The translations under genes and the position numbers were made by a program. DNA of 32,994 bases from a virus. Shown here in pieces: positions 23,733 to 31,439 of the stretch (position 1 is its first letter; each line of letters opens with the position of its first letter). The stretch spans positions 1 to 32,994 of the IMG/VR virus record IMGVR_UViG_3300047300_000714. One strand, 5' to 3'. A model generated the notes under the pieces. That model was not told where the DNA came from, did not search any database, and was given only the letters and a program-made list of their open reading frames with translations.

Positions 23733-26138
23733 TTATATGAATCTATTTACTGATGCTACATACACTTTAGATGTATCACCAAATGTTGCTAATGTAAGGA
23801 TATCAGTTGCGTTTGCTACTGCTGATGCGGTATAGAAACTACCCGATGGTTGTAGGAAGTTAGCACTAAATGCTACAGTTCCAGTACCTAATGAACCCTG
23901 AACAACTAATACGTTTAAGGTTTGTCCTGCCTTTTGGTTTGAGATACTCAATGTATTTGTTACACCATCGGTTAATGACCATTCCCACGTATTACCTAAA
24001 TTAGCATTTAATGTAGCAGTACCAGCAATTGGATTTATATTTGATGATATACTACCTGTCACTTCTAATCCTTGTTCTACAACAAATCTTCTTTTTGCAG
24101 TTATACCACCATCAGTAAATGTTGTTGAGCCTGATGGTTGGAATTCAATTGCAACATAAGGTTGGCCTGAACCACTCAATGCTAAGATTGCTGGTTTAGT
24201 ATTAGATGCCACAGATGGTGCACCTAATTTAGATGGGTTACCACTTAAACCAATATAGTTACCACCTTCAATTACGTTTGTATATCCTGTCTTACTGATT
24301 GTAGATGCATATGTTCCATACTGACCACTACCTGATACAAATCCTATATTACTTGGAGTTATATTAGATTGTCCCGTAGATGCACTTACATAAAGTGTAT
24401 TAGTAGATGGGTTATACATTAATGTATCTACTGAATCCTTTGCAAATGTATTACTACTTAAAAATGGAATAGGATATCCAGCATTAGTCGAAACTGATGA
24501 TGGTGTTATAGTTAATGAGCCCGTAATTTGAACACTACTATTGATACCACTATTGATTACAACAGGTGCATCAAATTGTGCACTTCCGATAGTTGATTGG
24601 AATTGAACTGCATTATTTTGGAATGTAGTAAATCCACCAGTTTTACCACCCAATGTCATTACTTTAACATTGGATACTCCATCTCTACTAAATGCTAAAT
24701 CACCATCGTTAGGGATTAATTGAATATTGAAATATCCACTACCCGTTGCGAATCTAATTCTACCATTATTTATTGAATCGTTCAAATATAATCCCTGGCC
24801 TGTGATATCGCCTGATGCAGAGAATGGTGTATTAGTATATACCAATGTACCATCATCAGTAATAGATGAATCTGCTAAATGATGTCCACCAGTTCCTTTT
24901 TGTACTTTATTGTTTGTAGGATATGGAGTATTTGCAATACCATTTCCTGCAGGTCCGAATAACATCACTGCTGCATCGTGTCCTGTTCCTACGTTATAAT
25001 TGTATTTCCAATCGTTTGTTACACCATCCCATACTAATGAAGATGTAGTTGGTATTACACTTCCTGAATCATATACTGATAAACCACCATATGGTTGAGT
25101 TGGTGTACTATTATTTACTACCACAAACGCATCTCCAATGATTACTGCACTTCCGGTTACCGATGTAACGTGTTGGAACGATGCAGATACTGCTGATATA
25201 GATTGGAATGAGTTAGTACCTGTGAATGTATTATCCCCACTCAATGTTGCATATCCTAATGAAGATGTTGCAATTGATGTAGGTTGATTACCACTATTAC
25301 CAATCCAAATATATCCACTTTGTAAGTTTGGTAAGGTTGCAGGACCTGGGTTCAATACCTCTCCTTTACCACCATTACCACCTTTAGTTACAATTCCTAA
25401 TGGTTGAACGATTGAATTACTTCCCGATGGACGAGTTGTTGACCAACCACCACCTTCTGCAACATATACTAATGTTCCATCAGCGATACCAGTCAAATTC
25501 ATTCCTTCAATATGTCCTAATACGATTGCTTCACCCGTAGAATGTGTTGTAATGTTTGCATTAGCAACATATATCACAGGCATCTTTGATGCAACACTAG
25601 CATCTGCTCTATACACTATTGGATTAGCACCTTGCGAACCGCTCACATATAAAGGAGTTCCTTTTACAATTGTAGTTGCTTCACCATTGTAAACAGTATC
25701 GGTTAGAGTTTGTGTTGCTGCTGATGCAGTAATATTGTTTATTCTATAATCTACCGATGCAGAGTACGAAGTTACATTACCAATACCAACAATAGATGCT
25801 GATACCGCACTTGCAGTAATTGCATTATTAACTCTCAAGTCGTTGTATATATGGACTTGTGTAGTGTTTAAATTCAATTCAGGTCCAACTGATTCAATAT
25901 AGTTTGTGTTTATTACATTAGTATTACCCAATGTAACATCACCTATAATGGTCTGGTCACCTACGAATGTATTACTGCCAGTAGTTAGAAATGATGCAGT
26001 TACATCACTCGTTACAACTGAATCAATCATATCCGAATTGAAGTTACGAAGTTTTTCAGGTGTAATGAAGTTTGTATTGTTATTAGGGAAGTTAGTATTA
26101 TTCTCAACCCTTAATGCTTGTTTTGTTAAATTAGACAT
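23733..26138 (-). CDS. Long tail-fibre protein (801 aa)
   Basis: The N-terminal 60 residues include ALRVENNTNFPNNNTNFITP, followed by short fibre motifs also seen in the 824-aa fibre (GSNTFVGDQTI). Then comes a long Ser/Thr/Gly/Asn-rich beta region. A module near residues 545-685 ([44 protein letters not shown]) clearly repeats one in the 824-aa fibre. The C-terminal 100 residues (QKAGQTLNVLVVQG, FGDTSKVYVASVNRF) form a beta domain and no S74 chaperone is seen here. Probably a second fibre or a fibre shaft joined to the collagen-like one. Confidence 0.82.
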   Translation of the reverse strand: MSNLTKQALRVENNTNFPNNNTNFITPEKLRNFNSDMIDSVVTSDVTASFLTTGSNTFVGDQTIIGDVTLGNTNVINTNYIESVGPELNLNTTQVHIYNDLRVNNAITASAVSASIVGIGNVTSYSASVDYRINNITASAATQTLTDTVYNGEATTIVKGTPLYVSGSQGANPIVYRADASVASKMPVIYVANANITTHSTGEAIVLGHIEGMNLTGIADGTLVYVAEGGGWSTTRPSGSNSIVQPLGIVTKGGNGGKGEVLNPGPATLPNLQSGYIWIGNSGNQPTSIATSSLGYATLSGDNTFTGTNSFQSISAVSASFQHVTSVTGSAVIIGDAFVVVNNSTPTQPYGGLSVYDSGSVIPTTSSLVWDGVTNDWKYNYNVGTGHDAAVMLFGPAGNGIANTPYPTNNKVQKGTGGHHLADSSITDDGTLVYTNTPFSASGDITGQGLYLNDSINNGRIRFATGSGYFNIQLIPNDGDLAFSRDGVSNVKVMTLGGKTGGFTTFQNNAVQFQSTIGSAQFDAPVVINSGINSSVQITGSLTITPSSVSTNAGYPIPFLSSNTFAKDSVDTLMYNPSTNTLYVSASTGQSNITPSNIGFVSGSGQYGTYASTISKTGYTNVIEGGNYIGLSGNPSKLGAPSVASNTKPAILALSGSGQPYVAIEFQPSGSTTFTDGGITAKRRFVVEQGLEVTGSISSNINPIAGTATLNANLGNTWEWSLTDGVTNTLSISNQKAGQTLNVLVVQGSLGTGTVAFSANFLQPSGSFYTASAVANATDILTLATFGDTSKVYVASVNRFI

Positions 26139-26154
26139 ATTATATGATTTCTAT

Positions 26155-26430
26155 TTATTCAGCTGTTTGATTATCAAATCCATCATCATAACCATTTGAG
26201 AATGCTCCTCTCTCTGTGAGTGTTCCTTGAATTACACCAATACCTTGCGATATCAATGCTCCTCCGCAACAATCTCTCCCATATCTATCCTCATTAACGC
26301 ACAAACATCCACGTCTATCATTCTTTGGAGAAGATAAACCACGAGTTGGTCCGATATATATACCGCTTGCGTTCTGTCTATTAACAGAATATCTTAAATT
26401 ACCATTACGGGAGTTAGACCATATAGCCAT
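26155..26430 (-). CDS. Small Cys-containing virion-associated protein (91 aa)
   Basis: The protein begins MAIWSNSRNGNLRY and contains CLCVNEDRYGRDCCGGALIS followed by QGIG. From memory, small proteins with such a Cys-Cys-G and QGIG pattern occur just before fibre genes in Bacteroidota phages. Its role is unknown; four clustered Cys could bind metal or form disulfides. It is the first gene under the late motif at 26446-26455 and so leads the fibre operon. Confidence 0.72.
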   Translation of the reverse strand: MAIWSNSRNGNLRYSVNRQNASGIYIGPTRGLSSPKNDRRGCLCVNEDRYGRDCCGGALISQGIGVIQGTLTERGAFSNGYDDGFDNQTAE

Positions 26431-26445
26431 AGTGTGAATCGTTTC

Positions 26446-26455
26446 TTATCTAACA
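26446..26455 (-). promoter_or_regulatory. Late promoter-like motif for the fibre operon
   Basis: The minus strand reads TGTTAGATAA, 15 bases before the ATG at 26430. AAC stands at 18-16 bases before the motif. It lies in the gap after the chaperone-like gene stop at 26479. Confidence 0.7.
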
Positions 26456-26478
26456 TTCCCAATCTAAAAAGTTATTGA

Positions 26479-27251
26479 TTATTTATGTGAGTTCAATATA
26501 GCATCGTGCATCATTTTTTCCAATAGTGCTTTATCTGCTTTAAATGCAAGAAGTAACAAACACTTTTCTAATGGTTGATTGATTACTGAATCTATTTTAT
26601 CTACATCCCCATTTGCTAGTTCAACAATAGCTGCATAAGATTTCCACTTTTTGGAAAAATTGTATTGAAGTTGGGAAGTATCGCCTGAAGGGTCTGCATC
26701 GAAGAGTTCTGGGTAGCGTTCATTAAGTCCGTTAAGGTATGAACAAAAAAAAACAATGCACCGAAATGAACATCCATTGTTACGTTTAGAAACTTATCTT
26801 TATCTATCTTACCATCATATGGCTTGATTGAATATAATCCTCCCTTATTCTTTGTTAGTATTGGACGGTATAAGATACTCATTATCTTTGCCCAATTATC
26901 ATCGATGGTGACTGTATCCCATTGTGAGATATCTGCGTACGCACCATATGTTATTTCTGAAAGGTTTGGTTCAAATCCATATTCCACATTATCTATCCAA
27001 ATTGTTTGTTGTAGTGGCATCTCTTCGGGATTTAAGAATGTAACCAATCCTTGCTTTAATTCATCGTATGAACTCTTTGAGATATTCTTTAGATATTCAA
27101 CGGGAAAATCACATAGGTGGTGTAACATTAACGCAACTTGTGCCTCCTCATCATCAGAGTATGCTTCCAATTCAGATTGTAGAGTTAGATATTTTTTAAG
27201 AGTTACATCTGCCCAACTCTCTGGCATTGTTATTTCTATTTCCTTTTTCAT
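26479..27251 (-). CDS. Tail-assembly-chaperone-like protein joined by a -1 frameshift (257 aa)
   Basis: The frame from ATG at 27251 runs through MDVHFGALFFF and then ends at 26616 with 42 unconvincing residues. One base back (-1), reading continues after a run of nine T (A26745-26753 on plus) for 88 protein-like residues, with LNGLNERYPELFDADPSGD, KKWKSYAAIVELANGDVDKI and DKALLEKMM, to TAA at 26479. The first 165 residues (WADVTLKKYLTLQSEL, MSILYRPILT) and this second part together resemble chaperone-like tail proteins of Bacteroidota phages. The in-frame T TTT TTT is a canonical -1 slip site, so two products of 211 and 257 residues, as with lambda G/GT, are possible. A homopolymer error is the main alternative. 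Confidence 0.72.
26745..26753 (-). other. Slippery T9 run at the frameshift
   Basis: Nine T on the minus strand are read as TTT TTT TTT in the zero frame, so the heptamer T TTT TTT is in the right phase for -1 slippage. After it, the zero frame reads GTT CAT and the -1 frame TGT TCA TAC. Confidence 0.7.
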
Positions 27252-27263
27252 AGTTTACAATTG

Positions 27264-27443
27264 TTAATTTACATTTGTGAACATCTTTAACATATTTTTC
27301 AGACGTATCACTTTTCTTTCTTCGTTTTGTAATTTGGCTTCCATTGCGATTATACCCGCACGAAGGTCTTCATTGATTTCTTGCAACTCCTTTACATAAA
27401 GTAGTATTTGTTTAATCTCTTCAGATGTCCATTGTTGTTCCAT
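27264..27443 (-). CDS. 59-aa coiled-coil protein between terminase and chaperone genes
   Basis: The frame runs from ATG at 27443 (three bases after the terminase stop at 27447) to TAA at 27264, and the next gene starts 12 bases on. The product begins MEQQWTSEEIKQIL and is a single helix with coiled-coil spacing (LLYVKELQEINEDL, AMEAKLQNEERKVIRLKNM). The tight packing supports a real gene. The function is unknown; a small assembly or terminase partner is possible. Confidence 0.7.
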   Translation of the reverse strand: MEQQWTSEEIKQILLYVKELQEINEDLRAGIIAMEAKLQNEERKVIRLKNMLKMFTNVN

Positions 27444-27446
27444 ATA

Positions 27447-28625
27447 TTATCTTATTGATATTGAGTACTTACCTGCGTTTATCTTCTTTGCGTTTAATCT
27501 TTCCATTACTACATAACGTATTGCATCTATTGCGTGATTGGAATAATCTACGGGAATGTTTTCAAAGTTGCCATTCTTATCTACCATCCATACATACTCA
27601 CTAAATTCGGTTATTGTATTCTTGCTTCTTTTTGTCACATTTAAACGATATTGTTGCATAAGGTCTATTCCTAACTTAATAGAATCTTTTCCTTTCTTAA
27701 CGGGTTTAATATTGAAGCCTGAACGATATATCTCTTCAATCAATCTTCCTTCCGCACTATCTCCCCATATTTCGTTTCTATCTATCTCTAATCTCTTTAA
27801 TTCGTTTATGATATCAGAGGTAACCATTCCCGTCTTATACATCAATTCATCTATGTACAAATCCTTATCTATTCTTGCTACCGCAACTAATGTGGTTGGG
27901 TCATTACTAAATCCATAATCCATACCAAATGCAATGAACTCTGCGTTCTCCGGTATCTCATCTACTATGTTAATATTAAAGATTGTTCCGATGTTATTAC
28001 CGGGTAGACCAAGTCCATATATCTTATAATACTCTGGATTAATCGTTTTAAGACGTTCTATCTCTTCAACGATAGATTGTTCCAAAAAAGGATTATCGAG
28101 GAATGTAGATATGTACAAATCACTCTGTGGGTGTGTCTGAATCTCATTGAAGATATAGTTGTTAGTTCCAAAGGATGGGTTGTATGCTACAATGGTTTTA
28201 ACTCTCGTTCTGATAAACAATTGAAAGAAATCTTCTCTACTTAATTCATTACACTCGTCCACAAAGAGGTAATCACGTGATGTACCTTTTCTCTTCTCTG
28301 CGTTATCAATAGACATAAACTCTATGATTGAACCACCATCAAAATGATATAGGTGTTCAGTTGCACTCCATCTCGTTTCATCCCATATATCCAACTCCTT
28401 CATAATGTTTGTAAAATCACGCAGGATGGATACCCTCATTGATGGGAATGATTTTCTTACTACTGATATTAAGATATTAGGTTGTGATAGTGCTTGTACG
28501 ATTAACCATTGTAGTGCTGAATGTGACTTACCACTTCTCGTACCACCTTGTAGTATTGCTATCTTACGGGATGATTCTATATCCCTATACGTTTTCGTTG
28601 TTTGTATTTTCAGTTCCTTTGCCAT
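27447..28625 (-). CDS. terL: Terminase large subunit (392 aa)
   Basis: The ATPase and nuclease motor that packages DNA. Walker A GGTRSGKS is at 27-34 and Walker B YLFVDECNE at 119-127, with the catalytic Glu. The nuclease domain shows its three acidic sites: Asp236 (GMDYGF), Asp289 (GDSAEGR) and Asp367 (HAIDAIRY). The length is normal to short for this family. The start overlaps the small-subunit gene by 41 bases, and no later Met before Walker A is available, so the overlap is real. Confidence 0.95.
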   Translation of the reverse strand: MAKELKIQTTKTYRDIESSRKIAILQGGTRSGKSHSALQWLIVQALSQPNILISVVRKSFPSMRVSILRDFTNIMKELDIWDETRWSATEHLYHFDGGSIIEFMSIDNAEKRKGTSRDYLFVDECNELSREDFFQLFIRTRVKTIVAYNPSFGTNNYIFNEIQTHPQSDLYISTFLDNPFLEQSIVEEIERLKTINPEYYKIYGLGLPGNNIGTIFNINIVDEIPENAEFIAFGMDYGFSNDPTTLVAVARIDKDLYIDELMYKTGMVTSDIINELKRLEIDRNEIWGDSAEGRLIEEIYRSGFNIKPVKKGKDSIKLGIDLMQQYRLNVTKRSKNTITEFSEYVWMVDKNGNFENIPVDYSNHAIDAIRYVVMERLNAKKINAGKYSISIR

Positions 28626-28908
28626 CTTTTATTTCAATAACTACTTTACTTATCTTATGTGTCAGTTCACCTTCCAATTCTAACTTTGTTTGTTTAGGTA
28701 GAACGTAATCAATAAACTTTGCAGTTAGACGTATTGCTTCTTCTGGATTCTTCTTACGAATCTTTTCAATATCAGTTACCCAATGTTGTACTTGCCCCGT
28801 TACAACCGCAGATATCATATCTTTAAGTTGTTGGGTTGTCTTATTCTCCGAACCGCGAGGTCTTCCCTTTAAGTTCCTATTCTTATCATCACCTTTTTTA
28901 AATGCCAT
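28585..28908 (-). CDS. terS: Terminase small subunit-like protein (107 aa)
   Basis: The N-terminus MAFKKGDDKNRNLKGRPRGS followed by ENKTT is the basic Gly-Arg-Pro-Arg-Gly opening common to small terminase subunits of Bacteroidota phages. A helical middle (AIRLTAKFIDYVLPKQTKLE) and a charged C-terminus follow. The small subunit recognises the packaging site and stimulates the large subunit. The position directly upstream and the overlap with terL support the call. Confidence 0.8.
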   Translation of the reverse strand: MAFKKGDDKNRNLKGRPRGSENKTTQQLKDMISAVVTGQVQHWVTDIEKIRKKNPEEAIRLTAKFIDYVLPKQTKLELEGELTHKISKVVIEIKDGKGTENTNNENV

Positions 28909-28928
28909 AGTATTTCATAGTATTATCT

Positions 28929-28938
28929 ATATCTAACA
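28929..28938 (-). promoter_or_regulatory. Late promoter-like motif for the terminase operon
   Basis: The minus strand reads TGTTAGATAT, 20 bases before the ATG at 28908, in the 49-base gap after the last early gene. It marks the border between early and late blocks. Confidence 0.65.
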
Positions 28939-28957
28939 TCTCATATCGGAAATGTAT

Positions 28958-29371
28958 TTAATCCAAATGCCAATCTCTCGTATCGGGATACTCATTGGTC
29001 TTATTATCATTCTTATGTGTATGTCTATCAAAGAATTCCATTTCCTTCTTTTGTTCGTATAGTGGTATGTTTAGTTCTCTCCATCTTTCTTCATTAGATG
29101 TTATCTCTTCCCACTTCTTTACTATGTGTACTCTCCATTCCTTTCTGAATTGATTTATCTCCATTCCTTTTCTTTCATCTCTGAATACTTTGGATGAGTC
29201 TATTCGTTTTGGTTTGGGTTTTACTAATCCATTTAGTTTGTCCGAATCTCTTTTGATTTTGTTTATTTTGTTCACACATCCTCTACAACGTAGGAGTGGT
29301 TGTTTTGCTATATAACTTACTCCACAATCTATACATTCCCTTTGTTCGGGTATCCATTTTTTCTTTGCCAT
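28958..29371 (-). CDS. Zinc-finger protein, late end of early block (137 aa)
   Basis: Two Cys pairs at the N-terminus (ECIDCG and RCRGC, about residues 13-32) suggest a single treble-clef or zinc-ribbon site. A basic helix (NKINKIKRDSDK) follows. The C-terminus ends with YPDTRDWHLD, close to YIDTRNIDWDD in the upstream gene, so the two may be distant relatives. No enzyme motif is seen. DNA binding or a transcription role is plausible since it lies between the sigma gene and the first late promoter. Confidence 0.75.
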   Translation of the reverse strand: MAKKKWIPEQRECIDCGVSYIAKQPLLRCRGCVNKINKIKRDSDKLNGLVKPKPKRIDSSKVFRDERKGMEINQFRKEWRVHIVKKWEEITSNEERWRELNIPLYEQKKEMEFFDRHTHKNDNKTNEYPDTRDWHLD

Positions 29372-29384
29372 TGTAACTTCTTAT

Positions 29385-29876
29385 TTAATTATCTTCATCC
29401 ATTCCGAATCCCATAGTTTCAAAATCATCCCAATCTATGTTACGAGTATCTATGTATTGACTTTCTCTCCTTCTTGCTTCTCCTCTCTTCTTTTGTTGTT
29501 CTTTTCTCTCTCCCGCATCTTGCATCCATATCCAATCCATTACCTCTTTGTTATTCCATACGTTATCCAAATTCCTTCTAATGATTTCGATGGATTCTTC
29601 TCTCTCCTTATCTTTTAATTCCTTTGATATGGAGTTGAACTTTTGATTCATATATTCCCATCCTTGTAGTGGGTATGGATATCTACCATTAACACCTTCT
29701 CTTCTTCGTTCATCTTTCTCTGCCTGTTTCCTACTATACTCTCTTTGTTTTTCTCTCGTGCAAGGTTCACATATGTTGTTTCTATGTCTCGTTGAACGTT
29801 GTATCAAGTCTTTAACCTCTTTACAATGATAACACTCTCCTACTATAACCGGCCAATCTTTTGCGTTTCTGCCCAT
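29385..29876 (-). CDS. Zinc-finger protein next to the sigma gene (163 aa)
   Basis: Cys pairs ECYHCK and ICEPC at about residues 14-39 form a probable zinc site. A long, highly charged Arg/Glu/Lys helix follows. The end has YIDTRNIDWDDFETMG, similar to the tail of the downstream gene. The family is not recognised; a DNA- or RNA polymerase-binding accessory is possible. It begins five bases after the sigma stop, so the two are co-transcribed. Confidence 0.75.
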   Translation of the reverse strand: MGRNAKDWPVIVGECYHCKEVKDLIQRSTRHRNNICEPCTREKQREYSRKQAEKDERRREGVNGRYPYPLQGWEYMNQKFNSISKELKDKEREESIEIIRRNLDNVWNNKEVMDWIWMQDAGERKEQQKKRGEARRRESQYIDTRNIDWDDFETMGFGMDEDN

Positions 29877-29881
29877 TGGTT

Positions 29882-30439
29882 TTATTTTTTAAATGGATTG
29901 TTTATTACTTTCTCTAAATGTTTTCTGATTTTCTTTATTGCCAAAAATGTGGTTGATTTACTTATTCCAATCTTCTCTGCGACTTCATTGAGATTATCCT
30001 CTGTCATCCAATACATCTCATAGATTCTTGCGGGTGCCCATAGTTTCGTTGTCTGAAGGGATTTTAATTCTTCTATCACTTCATCATATGCTTTCATTAT
30101 ATCATAATCTAATTGAAAATCATACTCTTCATCACTTATGTCCGATTTGATTGGAGTTGGTGTGTAACTATATCGATTGAGTTTAGTTGTTTTGTTTAAC
30201 CAACGATGTTTAAGAAATGCGTGGAGGTACATTCTATTATAAGATTCCCCCCACCAAATCTTCGGATTACATTTTTTAGCAAGATACACATAAAGGTCTT
30301 GCACTAAATCCTCACTCTCTTCCCTATTCCTCGTGATATTATTAGCACATTGTAGTAACCATGTGTGTGAATCGTAATATAAGTTCTCTAATCTTTTATC
30401 ACATTGAGATTGCACACTTTGAGATACTTCTGTATTCAT
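29882..30439 (-). CDS. RNA polymerase sigma-factor-like protein (185 aa)
   Basis: Residues about 20-85 resemble sigma region 2 (SEDLVQDLYVYLAKKC, then MYLHAFLKHRW). Residues about 135-178 resemble region 4 with a helix-turn-helix (NLNEVAEKIGISKSTTFLAI then KKIRKHLEK). The length is that of an extracytoplasmic-function sigma factor. It is known that some phages encode their own sigma to switch to late genes. Here the gene is near the end of the early block, before the first TGTTAGATAA-like motif, so it is the natural candidate to read those motifs (inference). Confidence 0.82.
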   Translation of the reverse strand: MNTEVSQSVQSQCDKRLENLYYDSHTWLLQCANNITRNREESEDLVQDLYVYLAKKCNPKIWWGESYNRMYLHAFLKHRWLNKTTKLNRYSYTPTPIKSDISDEEYDFQLDYDIMKAYDEVIEELKSLQTTKLWAPARIYEMYWMTEDNLNEVAEKIGISKSTTFLAIKKIRKHLEKVINNPFKK

Positions 30440-30445
30440 AATTTA

Positions 30446-30664
30446 TTATCCTTCGTTTACATAATCTCTAATCGTATCTACTGCTTTCCTCCAAAGTCCC
30501 GCGGATGAGCCACAATTGCATGGTTGAGGTTCGGTTGATTTTGAGATTTTTTTATAATTGTTCCAAACTTCGGGTGCTAAGTGTGTTGGTATATGGGTAT
30601 TAATCATACCTAGCATCTCTTTTAAGCGGTTAAATTCCTCTGGGGTATATAAACTATTCGCCAT
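30446..30664 (-). CDS. Small early protein with PCNCGSSAGLW motif (72 aa)
   Basis: The N-terminal part is helical (EEFNRLKEMLGMI). The C-terminal part carries PCNCGSSAGLWRKAVDTIRD. From memory, such small proteins accompany sigma-like genes in many Bacteroidota phages, but no function is known to me. CxC suggests a metal or redox site. It ends six bases before the sigma start and overlaps the upstream gene by 11 bases. Confidence 0.75.
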   Translation of the reverse strand: MANSLYTPEEFNRLKEMLGMINTHIPTHLAPEVWNNYKKISKSTEPQPCNCGSSAGLWRKAVDTIRDYVNEG

Positions 30665-30926
30665 CTCTTTTTAAGGGTTTTAAAGTGGGTAATTTTAATT
30701 CCTTCTCTTCCGCAGGTTGTCCAATGATAACTGGCTTTTCCAAATTCAATAAGTGTTTGATTGATTCGAAGTAAGGATGTTTGGGATTGAAATTAATTCC
30801 CATTGCTGCGAGGATTAAAATAAGTTCCTCAATTTTAGTTAGTTTAGAGAAGTCTACAAAGTATTGTGCGTTCTCATTGATTTGTGGTGTACCATCTAAT
30901 GTACCTTTAACTGTTTCAAATTCCAT
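30654..30926 (-). CDS. Small early protein of unknown function (90 aa)
   Basis: Starting at MEFETVKG (base 30926), the product has 90 residues, and the A-rich leader ACAAAAAACAAA-like stretch lies directly upstream. Other Met codons at 30986 and 31016 would add up to 30 residues; the one at 30986 follows the upstream stop directly and cannot be excluded. The chain has a central helix (TKIEELILILAAMGI) and a Pro/Lys/Glu-rich end. Family not recognised. Confidence 0.68.
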   Translation of the reverse strand: MEFETVKGTLDGTPQINENAQYFVDFSKLTKIEELILILAAMGINFNPKHPYFESIKHLLNLEKPVIIGQPAEEKELKLPTLKPLKRDGE

Positions 30927-30987
30927 TTTTTGTATTTTTTGTTTTTGTTTGTTTGTATAAGTAAAATACTCTTCTTCGTTATACATT

Positions 30988-31182
30988 TTATAATTTGATT
31001 TGTCCGAAATCCTCACAATTGAATAATTTGTCTAAATACTCTTTTCTGCTCTGACAACCACAATCTGGATTCTTAAAGAATGTCCAAGCAATCCATCCGG
31101 CTAGGTTTTTACCCCAACCGAATGTGATTACGTTTATTAATGATTCAAGCCAACTACCAAAAGGGAATATACATTTTTTCAT
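30988..31182 (-). CDS. Small Cys-containing hydrophobic early protein (64 aa)
   Basis: Residues about 9-37 are apolar and aromatic (WLESLINVITFGW and LAGWIAWTFF), so it may associate with the membrane. It then has DCGC followed by RKEYLDKLF. I recall proteins with a CGC-RKE-LNKLF pattern in Bacteroidota phages, often close to the 72-aa type found here at 30446. The function is unknown. Confidence 0.72.
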   Translation of the reverse strand: MKKCIFPFGSWLESLINVITFGWGKNLAGWIAWTFFKNPDCGCQSRKEYLDKLFNCEDFGQIKL

Positions 31183-31236
31183 TGTGAGGATGTGCCGTTT
31201 AGTATAAATATAATAGATTTTAATTTTTCTATTATT

Positions 31237-31413
31237 TTATAGATTTTTTTCTTTAACTGCTTTTTTGATTAAGTTTGCAACGAAAGAACTCATAATGAAT
31301 CCCTTCTGACTACAATAATCTTTTAATAGTGAATGAACATCTGCAGTTAATTGAACAACTTTGTATTCAGTTTTGTCTGCCTTTCTGATTTTTACGTTTT
31401 CTAAATGTGCCAT
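31237..31413 (-). CDS. Ribbon-helix-helix (Arc/CopG-like) regulator (58 aa)
   Basis: The frame runs from ATG at 31413 to TAA at 31237. It begins MAHLENVKIRKADK, then a beta-strand-like YKVVQLTADVHSLLKDYC, a turn with GFIMSSF, and VANLIKKAVKEK. This is the strand-helix-helix layout of small dimeric DNA-binding regulators. Position in the early block makes it a candidate early repressor. A dimer pair would suit the palindromes at 613-635 and 32917-32939, but the pairing is only inferred. Confidence 0.72.
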   Translation of the reverse strand: MAHLENVKIRKADKTEYKVVQLTADVHSLLKDYCSQKGFIMSSFVANLIKKAVKEKNL

Positions 31414-31439
31414 AATTGTTTTTGTTTTTGTATATTAAT

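Noticed and set aside
26824-27267. A 147-aa plus-strand open frame
   Set aside because: Antisense to the chaperone-like gene, with no leader and no promoter; composition is atypical.
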